Assembly (NCBI GenBank): GCA_965261195.1
Contig: OZ253455.1
Coordinates: forward strand, 3,658,001 to 3,722,000
Source: Bin87 sp965261195
GTDB taxonomy: Bacteria > Chloroflexota > Dehalococcoidia > Lucifugimonadales > UBA3495
Direction: 5' to 3'
DNA: 64,000 nt
The position numbers and the translations under genes are program-made. A model generated the notes under the pieces. The model searched no databases and was not told the origin of the DNA. It saw nothing but the letters and a program-made list of their open reading frames with translations. Position 1 is the first letter of the stretch, and each line of letters begins with the position of its first letter. Shown here one piece after another: positions 45,291-54,310 of this stretch.

Positions 45291-46629
45291 CCTCGTGCGC
45301 GGGCTGGCGGCTGCCGAATCCGTACTGCAGCGTGTTGACCCCCTGGACCTTACCTCGCTGCCTGAAGCGGCGCTCCAGCGCACCCGCGACGCGTTCGGCA
45401 AGCACGCCACACCGGAATCGGCGGTGTTGCAGATGCTGCGCGACGTGCGGGCCGAGGGTGACGCCGCAGTTCGACGCTACGCCAAACTGCTGGACAATAC
45501 CGACCTGGACGATTTCGATGTCCCAAATGCTGAGCTGGAAGCGGCCTGGAACGCCACGCCCGCAGACCTGCAAGATGCCCTCAAACTGGCCGCCGGACGA
45601 ATTACCAGTTTCCACGAGGCGACCCTGCCCCGCGACTGGGTTGACCTGGGCAGTGGCCTTGGCGAGCTGGTGCGTCCGCTGGAACGGGTTGGCCTGTATG
45701 CGCCCGGCGGAACGGCGGCCTATCCGTCAACGGTGCTGATGACGGCCATCCCCGCACGGGTCGCCGGTGTCAAAGAGGTGGTGCTGGTTACACCGCGGCT
45801 GGGCGGGGCTCCGCTGAACACCACCGTGCTGGCCGCCGCGCACATTGCGGGCGTGGACACCGTTTACCAGGTTGGCGGCGTGCCGGCCATCGCTGCCCTG
45901 GCCTACGGCACGGAAAGCATCGCCAAAGTGGACAAAATCTGCGGCCCCGGCAACGTGTTCGTGGCCTACGCCAAACGCATGGTGCAAGGTCAGGTAGACA
46001 TCGACGGCGTTTTCGGGCCAACCGAAACCATTGTGCTGGCCGACGCGAGCGCCAACCCGATTTTCTGCGCCGCCGACCTCATCGCCCAGGCGGAGCACGA
46101 CCCGATGGCCACCGCAATTCTGGTGACCGACTCCGAAGCGTTGCTCCGGGCAGTGGAGACCGAACTCGACGCCCAGATCGCTGACAACCCGCGCGCTGAT
46201 ACCATCCGCCAGTCTTTGGAGCGCCAGGGTCAGTTTGTCCTGGTCGACAGTTTCTCCGAGGCCATCGAGGTGGCCAACCGGCTGGCGCCGGAGCATCTGT
46301 GCGTGATGACCGCCGAGCCCTGGGCCTGGGCCGGCAAAGTACGCAATGCCGGGGGCCTGTTCCTCGGGGAGTTTTCACCCGAAGTCATGGGGGACTACAT
46401 TGCCGGGCCATCCCACGTCATGCCCACCGGCGGCACGGCGCGGTTCAGTTCAGCGCTGAGCGTGCACCATTTTATGCGCACGATGCCCGTGGTGGGACTG
46501 AGCCCGGAGCACTTCCGCGACTTGGGTGCCGCCGCGGTACGAATCGCCGAAGCCGAAGGATTGCCCGGCCACGCCGGCGCGGTTCAGGCCCGGCTTGACC
46601 ATCTGGCCGCCCAACAGACCCAGCGATAA
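45280..46629 (+). CDS. hisD: Histidinol dehydrogenase
   Basis: 449 residues, last two oxidation steps to histidine. ERVGLYAPGGTAAYPSTVLMTAIPARVAGV, KICGPGNVFVAYAKR, DGVFGPTETIVLAD and the zinc-ligand region AEHDPMA are diagnostic; NRLAPEHLCVMT and GPSHVMPTGGTARF complete the set. A GTG start at 45280 is preferred over the ATG at 45247 because GGGAG lies 7 bp upstream and the protein then begins with the conserved LNLVRG. It overlaps the upstream gene by 11 bp. Confidence 0.94.
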   Translation: MQLNLVRGLAAAESVLQRVDPLDLTSLPEAALQRTRDAFGKHATPESAVLQMLRDVRAEGDAAVRRYAKLLDNTDLDDFDVPNAELEAAWNATPADLQDALKLAAGRITSFHEATLPRDWVDLGSGLGELVRPLERVGLYAPGGTAAYPSTVLMTAIPARVAGVKEVVLVTPRLGGAPLNTTVLAAAHIAGVDTVYQVGGVPAIAALAYGTESIAKVDKICGPGNVFVAYAKRMVQGQVDIDGVFGPTETIVLADASANPIFCAADLIAQAEHDPMATAILVTDSEALLRAVETELDAQIADNPRADTIRQSLERQGQFVLVDSFSEAIEVANRLAPEHLCVMTAEPWAWAGKVRNAGGLFLGEFSPEVMGDYIAGPSHVMPTGGTARFSSALSVHHFMRTMPVVGLSPEHFRDLGAAAVRIAEAEGLPGHAGAVQARLDHLAAQQTQR

Positions 46630-46665
46630 CATCCGAAGCACCATCTCCGTCAGGATTGGCAACTG

Positions 46666-47763
46666 ATGCCCAACATAGAAGACCTGCTGCTGCCCCACAT
46701 CTACCGGCTCAAGACCTACCAGGGAGTTGCGCCCAGCGAAACGCTGGCGGAGCAGGCTGGCATTCCCCTGGAGCGGGTAATCCGTCTCAACGGCAACGAA
46801 AACCCCTACGGCCCGTCGCCGCATGTGGCCGAAGCGCTGGGTAACTTCCGCGACTACAACCATTATCCAGACCCGGCGCAGCGCAATTTGCGGGCGGCGC
46901 TGTCGGACTACCTCGGTGTGCCCGACGACAACATCGTGGCCGGCAACGGCAGCGATGAGATTATCGACCTGCTGATGCGGATGTTCCTCGCTCCCGATGA
47001 CGAGATAATCATTCCAGCGCCAACGTTTGGGATGTATTCGTTCTCGGCGGACGTCGCCGGCGCCAAGGCCGTGTCGGTGCCCCGGGATGAGAATTTTGAC
47101 ATTGACATCGAGGCCATCCAACTGGCTATTACCCCCCGCACCAAGGCCATTTTCTTCCCCAGCCCCAACAATCCAACCGGCAACCTGGTTACCGAGGCGC
47201 AGGCGCGCGCTTTGCTGGACACCGGCCTGCTGGTGGTGGCCGATGAAGCCTACTACGATTTCTGCGGCCAGACCTTGCTGCACCTCCTGCCCGAATTCCG
47301 CAACCTGGTGGTGCTGCGCACCTTCAGCAAGTGGGCTGGGCTGGCCGGCCTGCGTATTGGCGCGGGCGCCATGGACACCGAACTGGCAGCCACCATGATG
47401 GGAATGAAGCCGCCGTACAACGTGAACCTGGCCGCCGAAATCGCCCTGCTGGCCTCGCTGGCCGACACCGGCAACCTGCTGGAACGGGTTACCGCAATCG
47501 TCACCGAGCGCGCCCGCCTGTTTGACCTGCTGTCCGACATTCCCGGCATCAAGCCGTGGCCGTCGCAGGCAAACTTTGTCCTGTGCAAGATGCCGGATGG
47601 TCGCGGCCTGGAAGTTTACGAGGCAATGTGCCGGCGAGGGGTGTTCCTGCGTTACTTTGACAACGACCTGCTCCGCGACTACATCCGCGTCAGCGTGGGC
47701 AAACCCGAAGAAACGGACGAGGTAATCGCCGGCTTCCGGGCGGCGCTGGGAGCCGACGCATAA
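46666..47763 (+). CDS. hisC: Histidinol-phosphate aminotransferase
   Basis: 365 residues, fold-type I PLP enzyme. IRLNGNENPYGPSPHVAEAL, PNNPTGNLV, VVADEAYYDF and the PLP-lysine segment RTFSKWAGLAGLRIGAG are seen. Converts imidazole-acetol phosphate to histidinol phosphate. It overlaps hisB by TAATG. Confidence 0.93.
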   Translation: MPNIEDLLLPHIYRLKTYQGVAPSETLAEQAGIPLERVIRLNGNENPYGPSPHVAEALGNFRDYNHYPDPAQRNLRAALSDYLGVPDDNIVAGNGSDEIIDLLMRMFLAPDDEIIIPAPTFGMYSFSADVAGAKAVSVPRDENFDIDIEAIQLAITPRTKAIFFPSPNNPTGNLVTEAQARALLDTGLLVVADEAYYDFCGQTLLHLLPEFRNLVVLRTFSKWAGLAGLRIGAGAMDTELAATMMGMKPPYNVNLAAEIALLASLADTGNLLERVTAIVTERARLFDLLSDIPGIKPWPSQANFVLCKMPDGRGLEVYEAMCRRGVFLRYFDNDLLRDYIRVSVGKPEETDEVIAGFRAALGADA

Positions 47764-48377
47764 TGGCGCTTGCCGAGTCCGGCGTCCGCAGGGCCACCCT
47801 GGAACGCACCACCGGGGAAACCACCATCGCCATCTCTGTGGACCTGGACGGCGCGGGTCGTTACAACGTCGATACCGGCAACGGTTTCCTGGATCACATG
47901 GTGAGCCAGATTTCCCGCCACGGCCTGTTTGACATTGACCTGAAAGCGGCCGGCGACACCCACGTCGGCTGGCACCATCTGGTTGAGGACACGGCCATCA
48001 TGCTGGGCCGCGCCTTCGCCCAGGCCCTGGGCGAACCGCGCGGCATTCGTCGCATGGGGCACGCCATCGTCCCCCTGGATGAAACGTTGGTGATGGTCGC
48101 CGTGGACTGGAGCGGACGAGCCTACGCGTCGGTCGATACCACCCTGGACAACACGATGGTGGAAACGCTGTCGGGCGACCTGATCGCCCACTTTCTCGAA
48201 TCCTTCGCGACCGAGGCGCGCATCAACCTGCACGCCAAAGTGCTGGCCGGAACCAGCCCGCATCACAAGGCGGAAGCGTTGTGCAAGGCGCTGGCCCGCG
48301 CGCTCCGCGACGCCGTTGAACCCGACCCACGCGCCAGCGGCCAAGTGCCCAGCACCAAGGGCACGTTGGATGGCTAG
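47763..48377 (+). CDS. hisB: Imidazoleglycerol-phosphate dehydratase
   Basis: 204 residues, monofunctional form. Metal-binding repeats: GFLDHMVSQISRHG, DTHVGWHHLVEDTAIMLG, RRMGHAIVPLDET and LAGTSPHHKAEALCKAL. Start codon overlaps the hisC stop. It is the last gene of the operon, followed by a terminator. Confidence 0.94.
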   Translation: MALAESGVRRATLERTTGETTIAISVDLDGAGRYNVDTGNGFLDHMVSQISRHGLFDIDLKAAGDTHVGWHHLVEDTAIMLGRAFAQALGEPRGIRRMGHAIVPLDETLVMVAVDWSGRAYASVDTTLDNTMVETLSGDLIAHFLESFATEARINLHAKVLAGTSPHHKAEALCKALARALRDAVEPDPRASGQVPSTKGTLDG

Positions 48378-48389
48378 GTCAACATCAGG

Positions 48390-48427
48390 AAACCGCAGAA
48401 GCGACTTGCACCTCTGCGGTTTGTTTT
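48390..48427 (+). terminator. Terminator of the histidine operon
   Basis: AAACCGCAGA and TCTGCGGTTT arms with a 13-nt loop, followed by GTTTT, 13 bp after hisB. Near-symmetric, so it may also serve the convergent gene. Confidence 0.85.
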
Positions 48428-48476
48428 GCCAATCTGCCCTTGGGACCGGGCCGGTCAAATCAATGTCGTCTGATTG

Positions 48477-49337
48477 CTATCCGCCGCGAACCGGTCGGCC
48501 ACGCCGGGCCAGGAACTCGGGGAAGGCTTCCTCGGCCAGAGTGCCCCGTAATTCGTTGATCGTGAAGTCCTTTTCGTTAGCCCACTGCTGTTCCAGGGTG
48601 CCGCCCATGTGACGCAGGAGCAACCGCTTGATGCCGATTACCGACGGAGTGTCGTTGGTCGCAATCTGCGTGGCAACGTCCATGGTCTTTTCGCGCAGCC
48701 GGTAAACCGGTACCAGGTAGTTGAGCAGGCCAATTCGGTAGGCTTCCTCAGCTTCCACGATGCGAGCGGTGAACAGCAACTCCTTGGCCTGGGGCCACCC
48801 GATCTGGTTGGTCAGCGTCCAGGTGGAATTGATCCGTCCGTAGGCCGCGGCCAGGAACCGGAAGCGCGCTGCATCGGACCCGATGCGGATGTCCAGGGAC
48901 GATGACAGCACCGCGCCGCCGCCGTAGGCCAGCCCGTTAATCATGCCGATGACCGGCTTGTCCGAGGCGCTGACTTCGTAGCCGCCGCGCTGCCGTTTGG
49001 CGGAGCGGGCATCCATGTCTTCCAGCGTCAGGGTGCCGGCGTTCATGGCGGCCTGGTCTTCGCGTTGCTCGTGAATGTCGCCGCCGGCGGTAAATGCCGG
49101 CACCCGTGGCGTGGTATCGGTTCCCGTGATGACGATGCAGCCAATCTCCGGGTCTTCGTTGGCGCGTGCCACGGCGTCGTGCAATTCCTCGGTCAACTGG
49201 CGATTCATCGCGTTCAGCACTTCGGGACGGTTCATCGTAAGAAAAGCCACGTGGCCCACTATCTCCCGCCGTCGTTCTCCGCTGCCCTCGAATTTGGACA
49301 CCCGTTCTTTGTCGGCCAAAATAAACTCGTAATCCAT
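48477..49337 (-). CDS. Enoyl-CoA hydratase/isomerase-family protein
   Basis: 286 residues, crotonase fold. HVAFLTMNRPEVLNAMNRQLTEEL, the first oxyanion-hole segment ending AFTAGGDI, and PVIGMINGLAYGGGAVLSSSLDIRIGSDAARF (second oxyanion segment) are visible. The usual catalytic Glu positions are not both evident, so it may be an isomerase, hydrolase or dehydratase. AGGAGG is just upstream of the ATG. Confidence 0.87.
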   Translation of the reverse strand: MDYEFILADKERVSKFEGSGERRREIVGHVAFLTMNRPEVLNAMNRQLTEELHDAVARANEDPEIGCIVITGTDTTPRVPAFTAGGDIHEQREDQAAMNAGTLTLEDMDARSAKRQRGGYEVSASDKPVIGMINGLAYGGGAVLSSSLDIRIGSDAARFRFLAAAYGRINSTWTLTNQIGWPQAKELLFTARIVEAEEAYRIGLLNYLVPVYRLREKTMDVATQIATNDTPSVIGIKRLLLRHMGGTLEQQWANEKDFTINELRGTLAEEAFPEFLARRGRPVRGG

Positions 49338-49495
49338 CAATCCTCCTGAAAGACAATGCAACGCCCGCTGTGATTCGCCCGGCTGAGTCGCAATTGTAGG
49401 GGCACACGGCGAATGTAGTCAAACGGAATGGATTCAGGGGATGATAACAAGTCAGATTTGACATTACCCCCCGCCGGCTTGATGATGGTAAGTGG

Positions 49496-50956
49496 ATGGG
49501 CCTGCTGCGGATGTTAAACTCGCGAATCCCGATTCCGGTCGCCATACTGCGACGCTCAATACTGCTGATTTTGTGTTTGGGCATGGTGTGCCTGGGCGCG
49601 TTTGGATTAGCGGCCTCGCAACATCAGGTTCATGCCCAGAGCCGGACGGTACTAACGGTAAGGGTTGAAGACGCCATTAATGAGGTCAAAGCGCGTTTCA
49701 TCGCCCGTGCCGTCGAGCGCGCCAGCGAGAACAGGGCTGAACTGCTGGTTATCGAGCTGGATACACCGGGCGGGCTGTACGGCAGCACCCGCGATATTGT
49801 GGAGAGTCTCCTGGAATCCGACGTGCCGGTTGTGGTGTATGTTTCGCCCCGCGGCGCTCAGGCCGGTTCGGCCGGAACCTTTATTACGGCGGCGGCTCAC
49901 ATCGCGGTGATGGCTCCCGGCTCCAACATCGGCGCGGCGACACCCGTGTCCGGCGGTGGCGAAGACCTGGGCGAAACCCTTGCCGACAAGGTTACCAACG
50001 ATGCCGCCGCGCTAATCCGCTCCATCGCCGACGAACGCGGACGCAACGCCGATGCGCTGGAAGAAACCGTGCGCACTGCGGCGTCCTACACTGCCAACGA
50101 GGCCCTGGAGGCCAACATCATAGACTTGTTGGCCGATAACCTGTCCCACTTGCTGACCCAGATCGACGGTCGGACTGTGGTTACGGCAACCGGCGAGTGG
50201 ACGCTGGATGTCAAATACGCCGACGTTGAGCAGGTGAAAATGCAGTGGCGGGAGCGGTTCGTCAATTTCATCGCCAATCCCAACATCGCGTTCCTGCTGC
50301 TCATCTTGGGCGGGTTGGGTTTGATATTAGAGCTCATGACGCCGGGCCTGATTGGCCCCGGCGTGGTCGGCGGAATCTGCCTGTTGCTCGCTTTCCTCGC
50401 GTTGGGCAATCTACCGTTCAACTGGGCCGGCATCGCATTCATCGGACTCGCCGCCGTGCTGGCAATTCTGGAAGTGTTTATCTCGGGCTTCGGCGCATTG
50501 GGCGTTGGCGCCGTGGTCAGCCTGGTCGTGGGCGGTTTGCTGCTGTTTGGTGGATTCGGCAGCTTTGGCGGCGGCATACCGGTCAATTTCCCGGAGGTTG
50601 CCGTCAGCCTGTGGGTGCTGGGCAGCGTGGCTGGCGTACTGGCGACCGGAGCCGCCTATATTGCATTCGAGGCCATTCGGTCCCGGCGGGGGAGCCGCCT
50701 GGCGCCGGCAACTGGAAGCATTGGCGACAGCGACGGACGCAGCGAGACCTCACATCTCATCGGGCAACTCGGTGTGGTAACATCAGCGTTGCAACCCAGA
50801 GGTATCGTCGCCCTCAGCGACGAAACGTGGTCTGCCGCCAGCAGCGACGGGATGTACGTGCCAATCGGGCGTCAGGTGCGGGTTACTGGTTCGGCGGGGC
50901 TTTTGGTGACCGTGGAAGTGGTCGGCGGCGCCACGGCCCCCGAAGGTCAGGAATAA
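49496..50956 (+). CDS. NfeD-family membrane serine protease (ClpP-class), long form
   Basis: 486 residues. A signal peptide is followed by a ClpP-like domain (ELDTPGGLYGSTRDIVESLLESDVPVVVYVSPRGAQAGSAGTFI with the catalytic Ser in GSAGT; Lys in ADKVTNDAAA), four to five membrane helices, and a C-terminal OB-fold NfeD domain (LIGQLGVVTSALQPRGIV). It is paired with the SPFH gene 55 bp downstream, the standard NfeD/stomatin operon that handles membrane-protein quality control. Confidence 0.9.
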   Translation: MGLLRMLNSRIPIPVAILRRSILLILCLGMVCLGAFGLAASQHQVHAQSRTVLTVRVEDAINEVKARFIARAVERASENRAELLVIELDTPGGLYGSTRDIVESLLESDVPVVVYVSPRGAQAGSAGTFITAAAHIAVMAPGSNIGAATPVSGGGEDLGETLADKVTNDAAALIRSIADERGRNADALEETVRTAASYTANEALEANIIDLLADNLSHLLTQIDGRTVVTATGEWTLDVKYADVEQVKMQWRERFVNFIANPNIAFLLLILGGLGLILELMTPGLIGPGVVGGICLLLAFLALGNLPFNWAGIAFIGLAAVLAILEVFISGFGALGVGAVVSLVVGGLLLFGGFGSFGGGIPVNFPEVAVSLWVLGSVAGVLATGAAYIAFEAIRSRRGSRLAPATGSIGDSDGRSETSHLIGQLGVVTSALQPRGIVALSDETWSAASSDGMYVPIGRQVRVTGSAGLLVTVEVVGGATAPEGQE

Positions 50957-51011
50957 CGGCAGAGCAGATACCAGGGCACTGTCCGCCTGTTGCGGGCAAG
51001 GAGGCGCACTC

Positions 51012-51923
51012 ATGGCCAGCGGAATAGTAATCGTCCAGGCATACCAGCGAATGGTGGTGCAGCGTTTCGGCACGTACATCGGAAACAGACGTCCGGGCAT
51101 ACACATTTTGATACCGTTTCTCTATCAAGGCACCAAGGTGGATTTGCGAGAACGAGTAACGCGGGTTCCCACGCAGAAGTACATCACGGCCGACAACGTT
51201 GTGGTGGACATGGACTTCGTCATCTACTACCGCGTTATGGAGGACCAGGTGGACCGGGCGGTGCTTGAGGTGCAGAATTTCGAGCAGGCCGTAATCAACC
51301 TGGCGTTCGCCACCTTGCGCGCGGTCATCGGAGCGATCGACCTCTCGGTGGCGTTATCCGAGCGTGAGCGCATCCGGGACGACGTGCAACTCCGCATGGA
51401 CGAAGTTACCACCCGCTGGGGGGTTAAGGTGTCCCAGGTCGAAATCAACGAAGTCGACCCGCCCCAGGGCGTGAAGGCGGCCATGGAACGCCAGAAGTCC
51501 GCCGACGCCATCAAGACCGCCGAGATTACCGAGTCGGAAGGCCAGCGTCAGGCCCAGATTAACCGCGCCGAGGGCGAGAAGCAGGCCGCCATCCTGCAAG
51601 CCGAAGGTCTGCGCCAGGCTGACATTCTGCAGGCCGAGGGTGAACAGCAGGCGACCGTCCTTCGCGCTGACGGGTTCAGCGTTGCGCTGGAGCGCATCTA
51701 CAACGTAGCTAGCACCGTGGATGCCCGCACCATGAGTTTGCAATACTTCGACACGCTGAAATCGCTGGGTGCCAGCCCCTCCACCAAGTTCATTTTCCCC
51801 ATGGAGTTTACCTCCATGCTCTCCCCCTTCCTGGGCATGGGCGACAACAACCCACAGGACGGCGGCGGTAACCGAGGCAATAGCGGCAACGGCGCCAGCG
51901 GGGATGGTGATAGCCGCAACTAG
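51012..51923 (+). CDS. SPFH/stomatin-family (slipin-like) protein
   Basis: 303 residues. RFGTYIGNRRPGIHILIPFL, TADNVVVDMDFVIYYRV, and the helical tail with EGQRQAQINRAEGEKQAAILQAEGLRQADILQAEGEQQA (coiled coil). C-terminal Gly/Asn-rich tail. There is no clear N-terminal membrane helix beyond the first short hydrophobic stretch. Partner of NfeD upstream. AAGGAGG is 6 bp before the ATG. Confidence 0.92.
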   Translation: MASGIVIVQAYQRMVVQRFGTYIGNRRPGIHILIPFLYQGTKVDLRERVTRVPTQKYITADNVVVDMDFVIYYRVMEDQVDRAVLEVQNFEQAVINLAFATLRAVIGAIDLSVALSERERIRDDVQLRMDEVTTRWGVKVSQVEINEVDPPQGVKAAMERQKSADAIKTAEITESEGQRQAQINRAEGEKQAAILQAEGLRQADILQAEGEQQATVLRADGFSVALERIYNVASTVDARTMSLQYFDTLKSLGASPSTKFIFPMEFTSMLSPFLGMGDNNPQDGGGNRGNSGNGASGDGDSRN

Positions 51924-51986
51924 TGATTAGACAGGGGGCATCTCAGGGTGCCCCCCTGCGCCGCAATGGTGAAGGTAAAAAGACTT

Positions 51987-52496
51987 ATGCTACGCGTCAG
52001 TCAGAGAATGTGGATGATACGCGCCGGACGGAACGGTACGGTGCTCCACCATTTCCTGAACGAGGGTATCGCATACTTGGGATGGGGGAGTATAGGCCCC
52101 GTTCATCCCACTGACACCGCTACGGATATCAGGCAGCGATTGTACGAATATTACCCGGACGAGAACCCCGGCGCGCTTCCGAACATAGTCGGTATGCTTA
52201 AGCGGTTTTCCTGTGAAGTTCGGATTGGCGATGCCGTGGTTACCTACGACCCGCAGCGCAGGCTGTACCATGTTGGCATCGTCAAATCCGATACTAATAG
52301 CCAGACCGTTAGCTGGGTTGACTTGGCATACGGGGGTGAATTTGATGACCTTGCGTATGTGCGCGAGGTGGATTGGGTGAGCGCGCTCTCGCGCGATTCC
52401 CTTTCGCCAACTGCCCGCAGAGGTCTAAACCCTCAATTGAGCCACTATCGGATTTCCGAAGAAGTAGCCGGGGAAATCCGCCGGCGGTGCGCGTAA
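51987..52496 (+). CDS. Mrr-type restriction protein N-terminal domain, stand-alone
   Basis: About 169 residues. MWMIRAGRNGTVLHHFLNEGIAYLGWG ... VVTYDPQRRLYHVGIVKSD ... VREVDWVSALSRDSLSPTARRGL matches the N-terminal domain of restriction-system (Mrr-like) proteins, which reads modified DNA or regulates the enzyme. No catalytic domain follows, so it is a fragment or a single-domain relative. The ATG at 51987 has GAAGG upstream; MWMIRAG at 52008 is the conserved family start. 52497-52563 holds nothing seen. Confidence 0.65.
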   Translation: MLRVSQRMWMIRAGRNGTVLHHFLNEGIAYLGWGSIGPVHPTDTATDIRQRLYEYYPDENPGALPNIVGMLKRFSCEVRIGDAVVTYDPQRRLYHVGIVKSDTNSQTVSWVDLAYGGEFDDLAYVREVDWVSALSRDSLSPTARRGLNPQLSHYRISEEVAGEIRRRCA

Positions 52497-52563
52497 GCAC
52501 TGGCCGTAATTCGCTGGACGCGGAAACTTGTGTTCCAGTCCACCTGCTGCGTCACCGCGCAAG

Positions 52564-52884
52564 TCAGTCTTTCTTCCCCTTGGCTTTGGCGTCCCTCTTT
52601 TGCTGCGCTTCCCGGCGCTTTTTTTCCAACACGGCTTCCAGTTGCTCTATGGTTAGGGTCTCCGCAACTTGTTGTCTGAAGCTGGGGGTTGTTTTAGCGA
52701 AAAGCATTTTTCCTCCTCTCTTCAAAGCTACCCACGTTACAATGGCCACCTCAACAGATAGCCATACCATACAGATGCTGAAAGCCTGGTCAACCGGCTG
52801 ATCACCGAGCAACTCCGTCAGCGCTAATTCTACACTGAGCTGTTGAAAATAGTACAGCGCATCAGTCAACAGGTAACTGTTCAC
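52564..52884 (-). CDS. Small membrane protein or 47-residue peptide, uncertain start
   Basis: Open frame from a GTG at 52884 gives 106 residues with one membrane helix (FSICMVWLSVEVAIVTWVAL) and a basic, helical tail rich in Lys, Arg and Gln. A much stronger start is the ATG at 52707, preceded by GGAGG, yielding a 47-residue charged peptide. Function unknown in either case. Confidence 0.45.
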   Translation of the reverse strand: MNSYLLTDALYYFQQLSVELALTELLGDQPVDQAFSICMVWLSVEVAIVTWVALKRGGKMLFAKTTPSFRQQVAETLTIEQLEAVLEKKRREAQQKRDAKAKGKKD

Positions 52885-52989
52885 GTTTGAGGGGACGGGT
52901 CGGCTTGCAAAGCAAATTCCGTGCTTGGCCACCCGTCCACAACCAGTCGGAAAAGCCGAAGATCCCCTCAAGTCTGAACAGTTACGTCA
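52865..52989. repeat. Imperfect inverted repeat around a 67-bp loop
   Basis: Arms of about 29 bp (TCCCCTCAA ... TGAACAGTTAC ... GTTGAC types) at 52865-52893 and 52961-52989, in opposite orientation. The stretch 52885-53160 has no gene; this is the only structure in it. Confidence 0.6.
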
Positions 52990-53160
52990 ACAGAACTCGC
53001 GCCGCCCAGAATCCGGCCCAAATCAGGCACAACGCAACGCGCGCCAGGCGAGTCAGCGGAACCCCCGCCACCGATGCTAATAGCGAATCGTCTCCATCAA
53101 CCCCGCGTCGGAGCTCTTTGCTGCCCACTGATTTAGCCTATCATTTTGCGCGGCTGCCAC

Positions 53161-54135
53161 TCAAAGCGCCGACGCGCCGCCTGGCAACCTGCCAAACTCC
53201 CCATCATCCGCCAACAGCCGTAGGGCGGCGGCGTAAGGCTCGGTTGTCCTGGCGTCGATGGCCGCCAGAATGCCGGCCATCTCCGGGTCGTTCTGCAGCA
53301 GGATGCTGACCCGGCGGTAAAATTCCTCCTGCACCGACTCCACGAACTCCTGCCGGCGGCGTGCTGAACGACGCTCTTCAAGACCGCCGGTGTCGGTTAG
53401 AAACGCCCGGTGCTCTTCAACGCTCTGCCACATTTCGGCGATGCCGACGCTGGCATACGCCTGGGTTTGCAGCACCGGCGGGTTCCACCCGGTAGACAGG
53501 TTGGCCAGATGCAACATCGCGGTTACTGCGGCGGCCATCTGGTTGGCGCCGTCCCGGTCGGCCTTGTTGATCACATAGAGGTCGGCGATTTCCATGACGC
53601 CGGCCTTCAGCGTTTGGATCGAGTCGCCGGACTCGGGCATCATTGTAACGATCACCGAGTCGGCAACGCTCATGATGCCCAGCTCGGTTTGACCCACACC
53701 CACGGTTTCAACCAGCACCACATCCTTGCCGGCGGCGTCCAGCAACCTGACCATGCTTTTGACGATACGCGGTAGCCCGCCGGACTGCCCACGCGTGGCC
53801 ACGCTGCGAATAAACACGCCATCGTCCAGGTAGTGCCGCTGCATCCTGATACGGTCGCCCAGCAATGCGCCGCCGGTAAACGGGCTGGTCGGGTCGACCG
53901 CCAGGATGCCCACCGTCAGATCAAGTTTCCGCAGGTGCTCCGTGAGGCGGTCAACCAGCGTGCTCTTGCCCACGCCGGGCGGGCCGGTGATACCCACCGT
54001 GTAGGCGCGTCCCGTGTGGGGATCCAGCTGTTCCATCGCCGGCGCAGCCGCCGGGTCGCCCCGCTCCACCATTGTGAGCAGTCGGGAAAGGGCCCGCAGT
54101 TCGCCACGCAACACTCGGTCAGCCAGGTCATTCAT
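53161..54135 (-). CDS. meaB: Methylmalonyl-CoA mutase-associated GTPase MeaB
   Basis: 324 residues of the SIMIBI GTPase class. Walker A GITGPPGVGKSTLVDRL, AVDPTSPFTGGALLGDRIRM, GQSGGLPRIVKSMVRLLDAAGKDVVLVETVGVGQTE, and NKADRDGAN are all seen. It loads and protects adenosylcobalamin in methylmalonyl-CoA mutase. The mutase genes are not in this window. Links functionally to the B12 cluster. Start at 54135 (MNDLADRVL); an extension upstream is unsupported. Confidence 0.93.
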   Translation of the reverse strand: MNDLADRVLRGELRALSRLLTMVERGDPAAAPAMEQLDPHTGRAYTVGITGPPGVGKSTLVDRLTEHLRKLDLTVGILAVDPTSPFTGGALLGDRIRMQRHYLDDGVFIRSVATRGQSGGLPRIVKSMVRLLDAAGKDVVLVETVGVGQTELGIMSVADSVIVTMMPESGDSIQTLKAGVMEIADLYVINKADRDGANQMAAAVTAMLHLANLSTGWNPPVLQTQAYASVGIAEMWQSVEEHRAFLTDTGGLEERRSARRRQEFVESVQEEFYRRVSILLQNDPEMAGILAAIDARTTEPYAAALRLLADDGEFGRLPGGASAL

Positions 54136-54310
54136 CGCAATCACGTAGTCGGAAATCGTAACATAAGCGCCGAAACACGACGACCAATCTAACACCGCCG
54201 CCGTTGCCGGTCAACGCATTGGCACCCCGGTTCCCTTAACAACGCCCCGCCGAGCGGTTATCATCAACGGCAGATTCAAACGAAATACCAACAATACCGA
54301 GGTAAACAAA

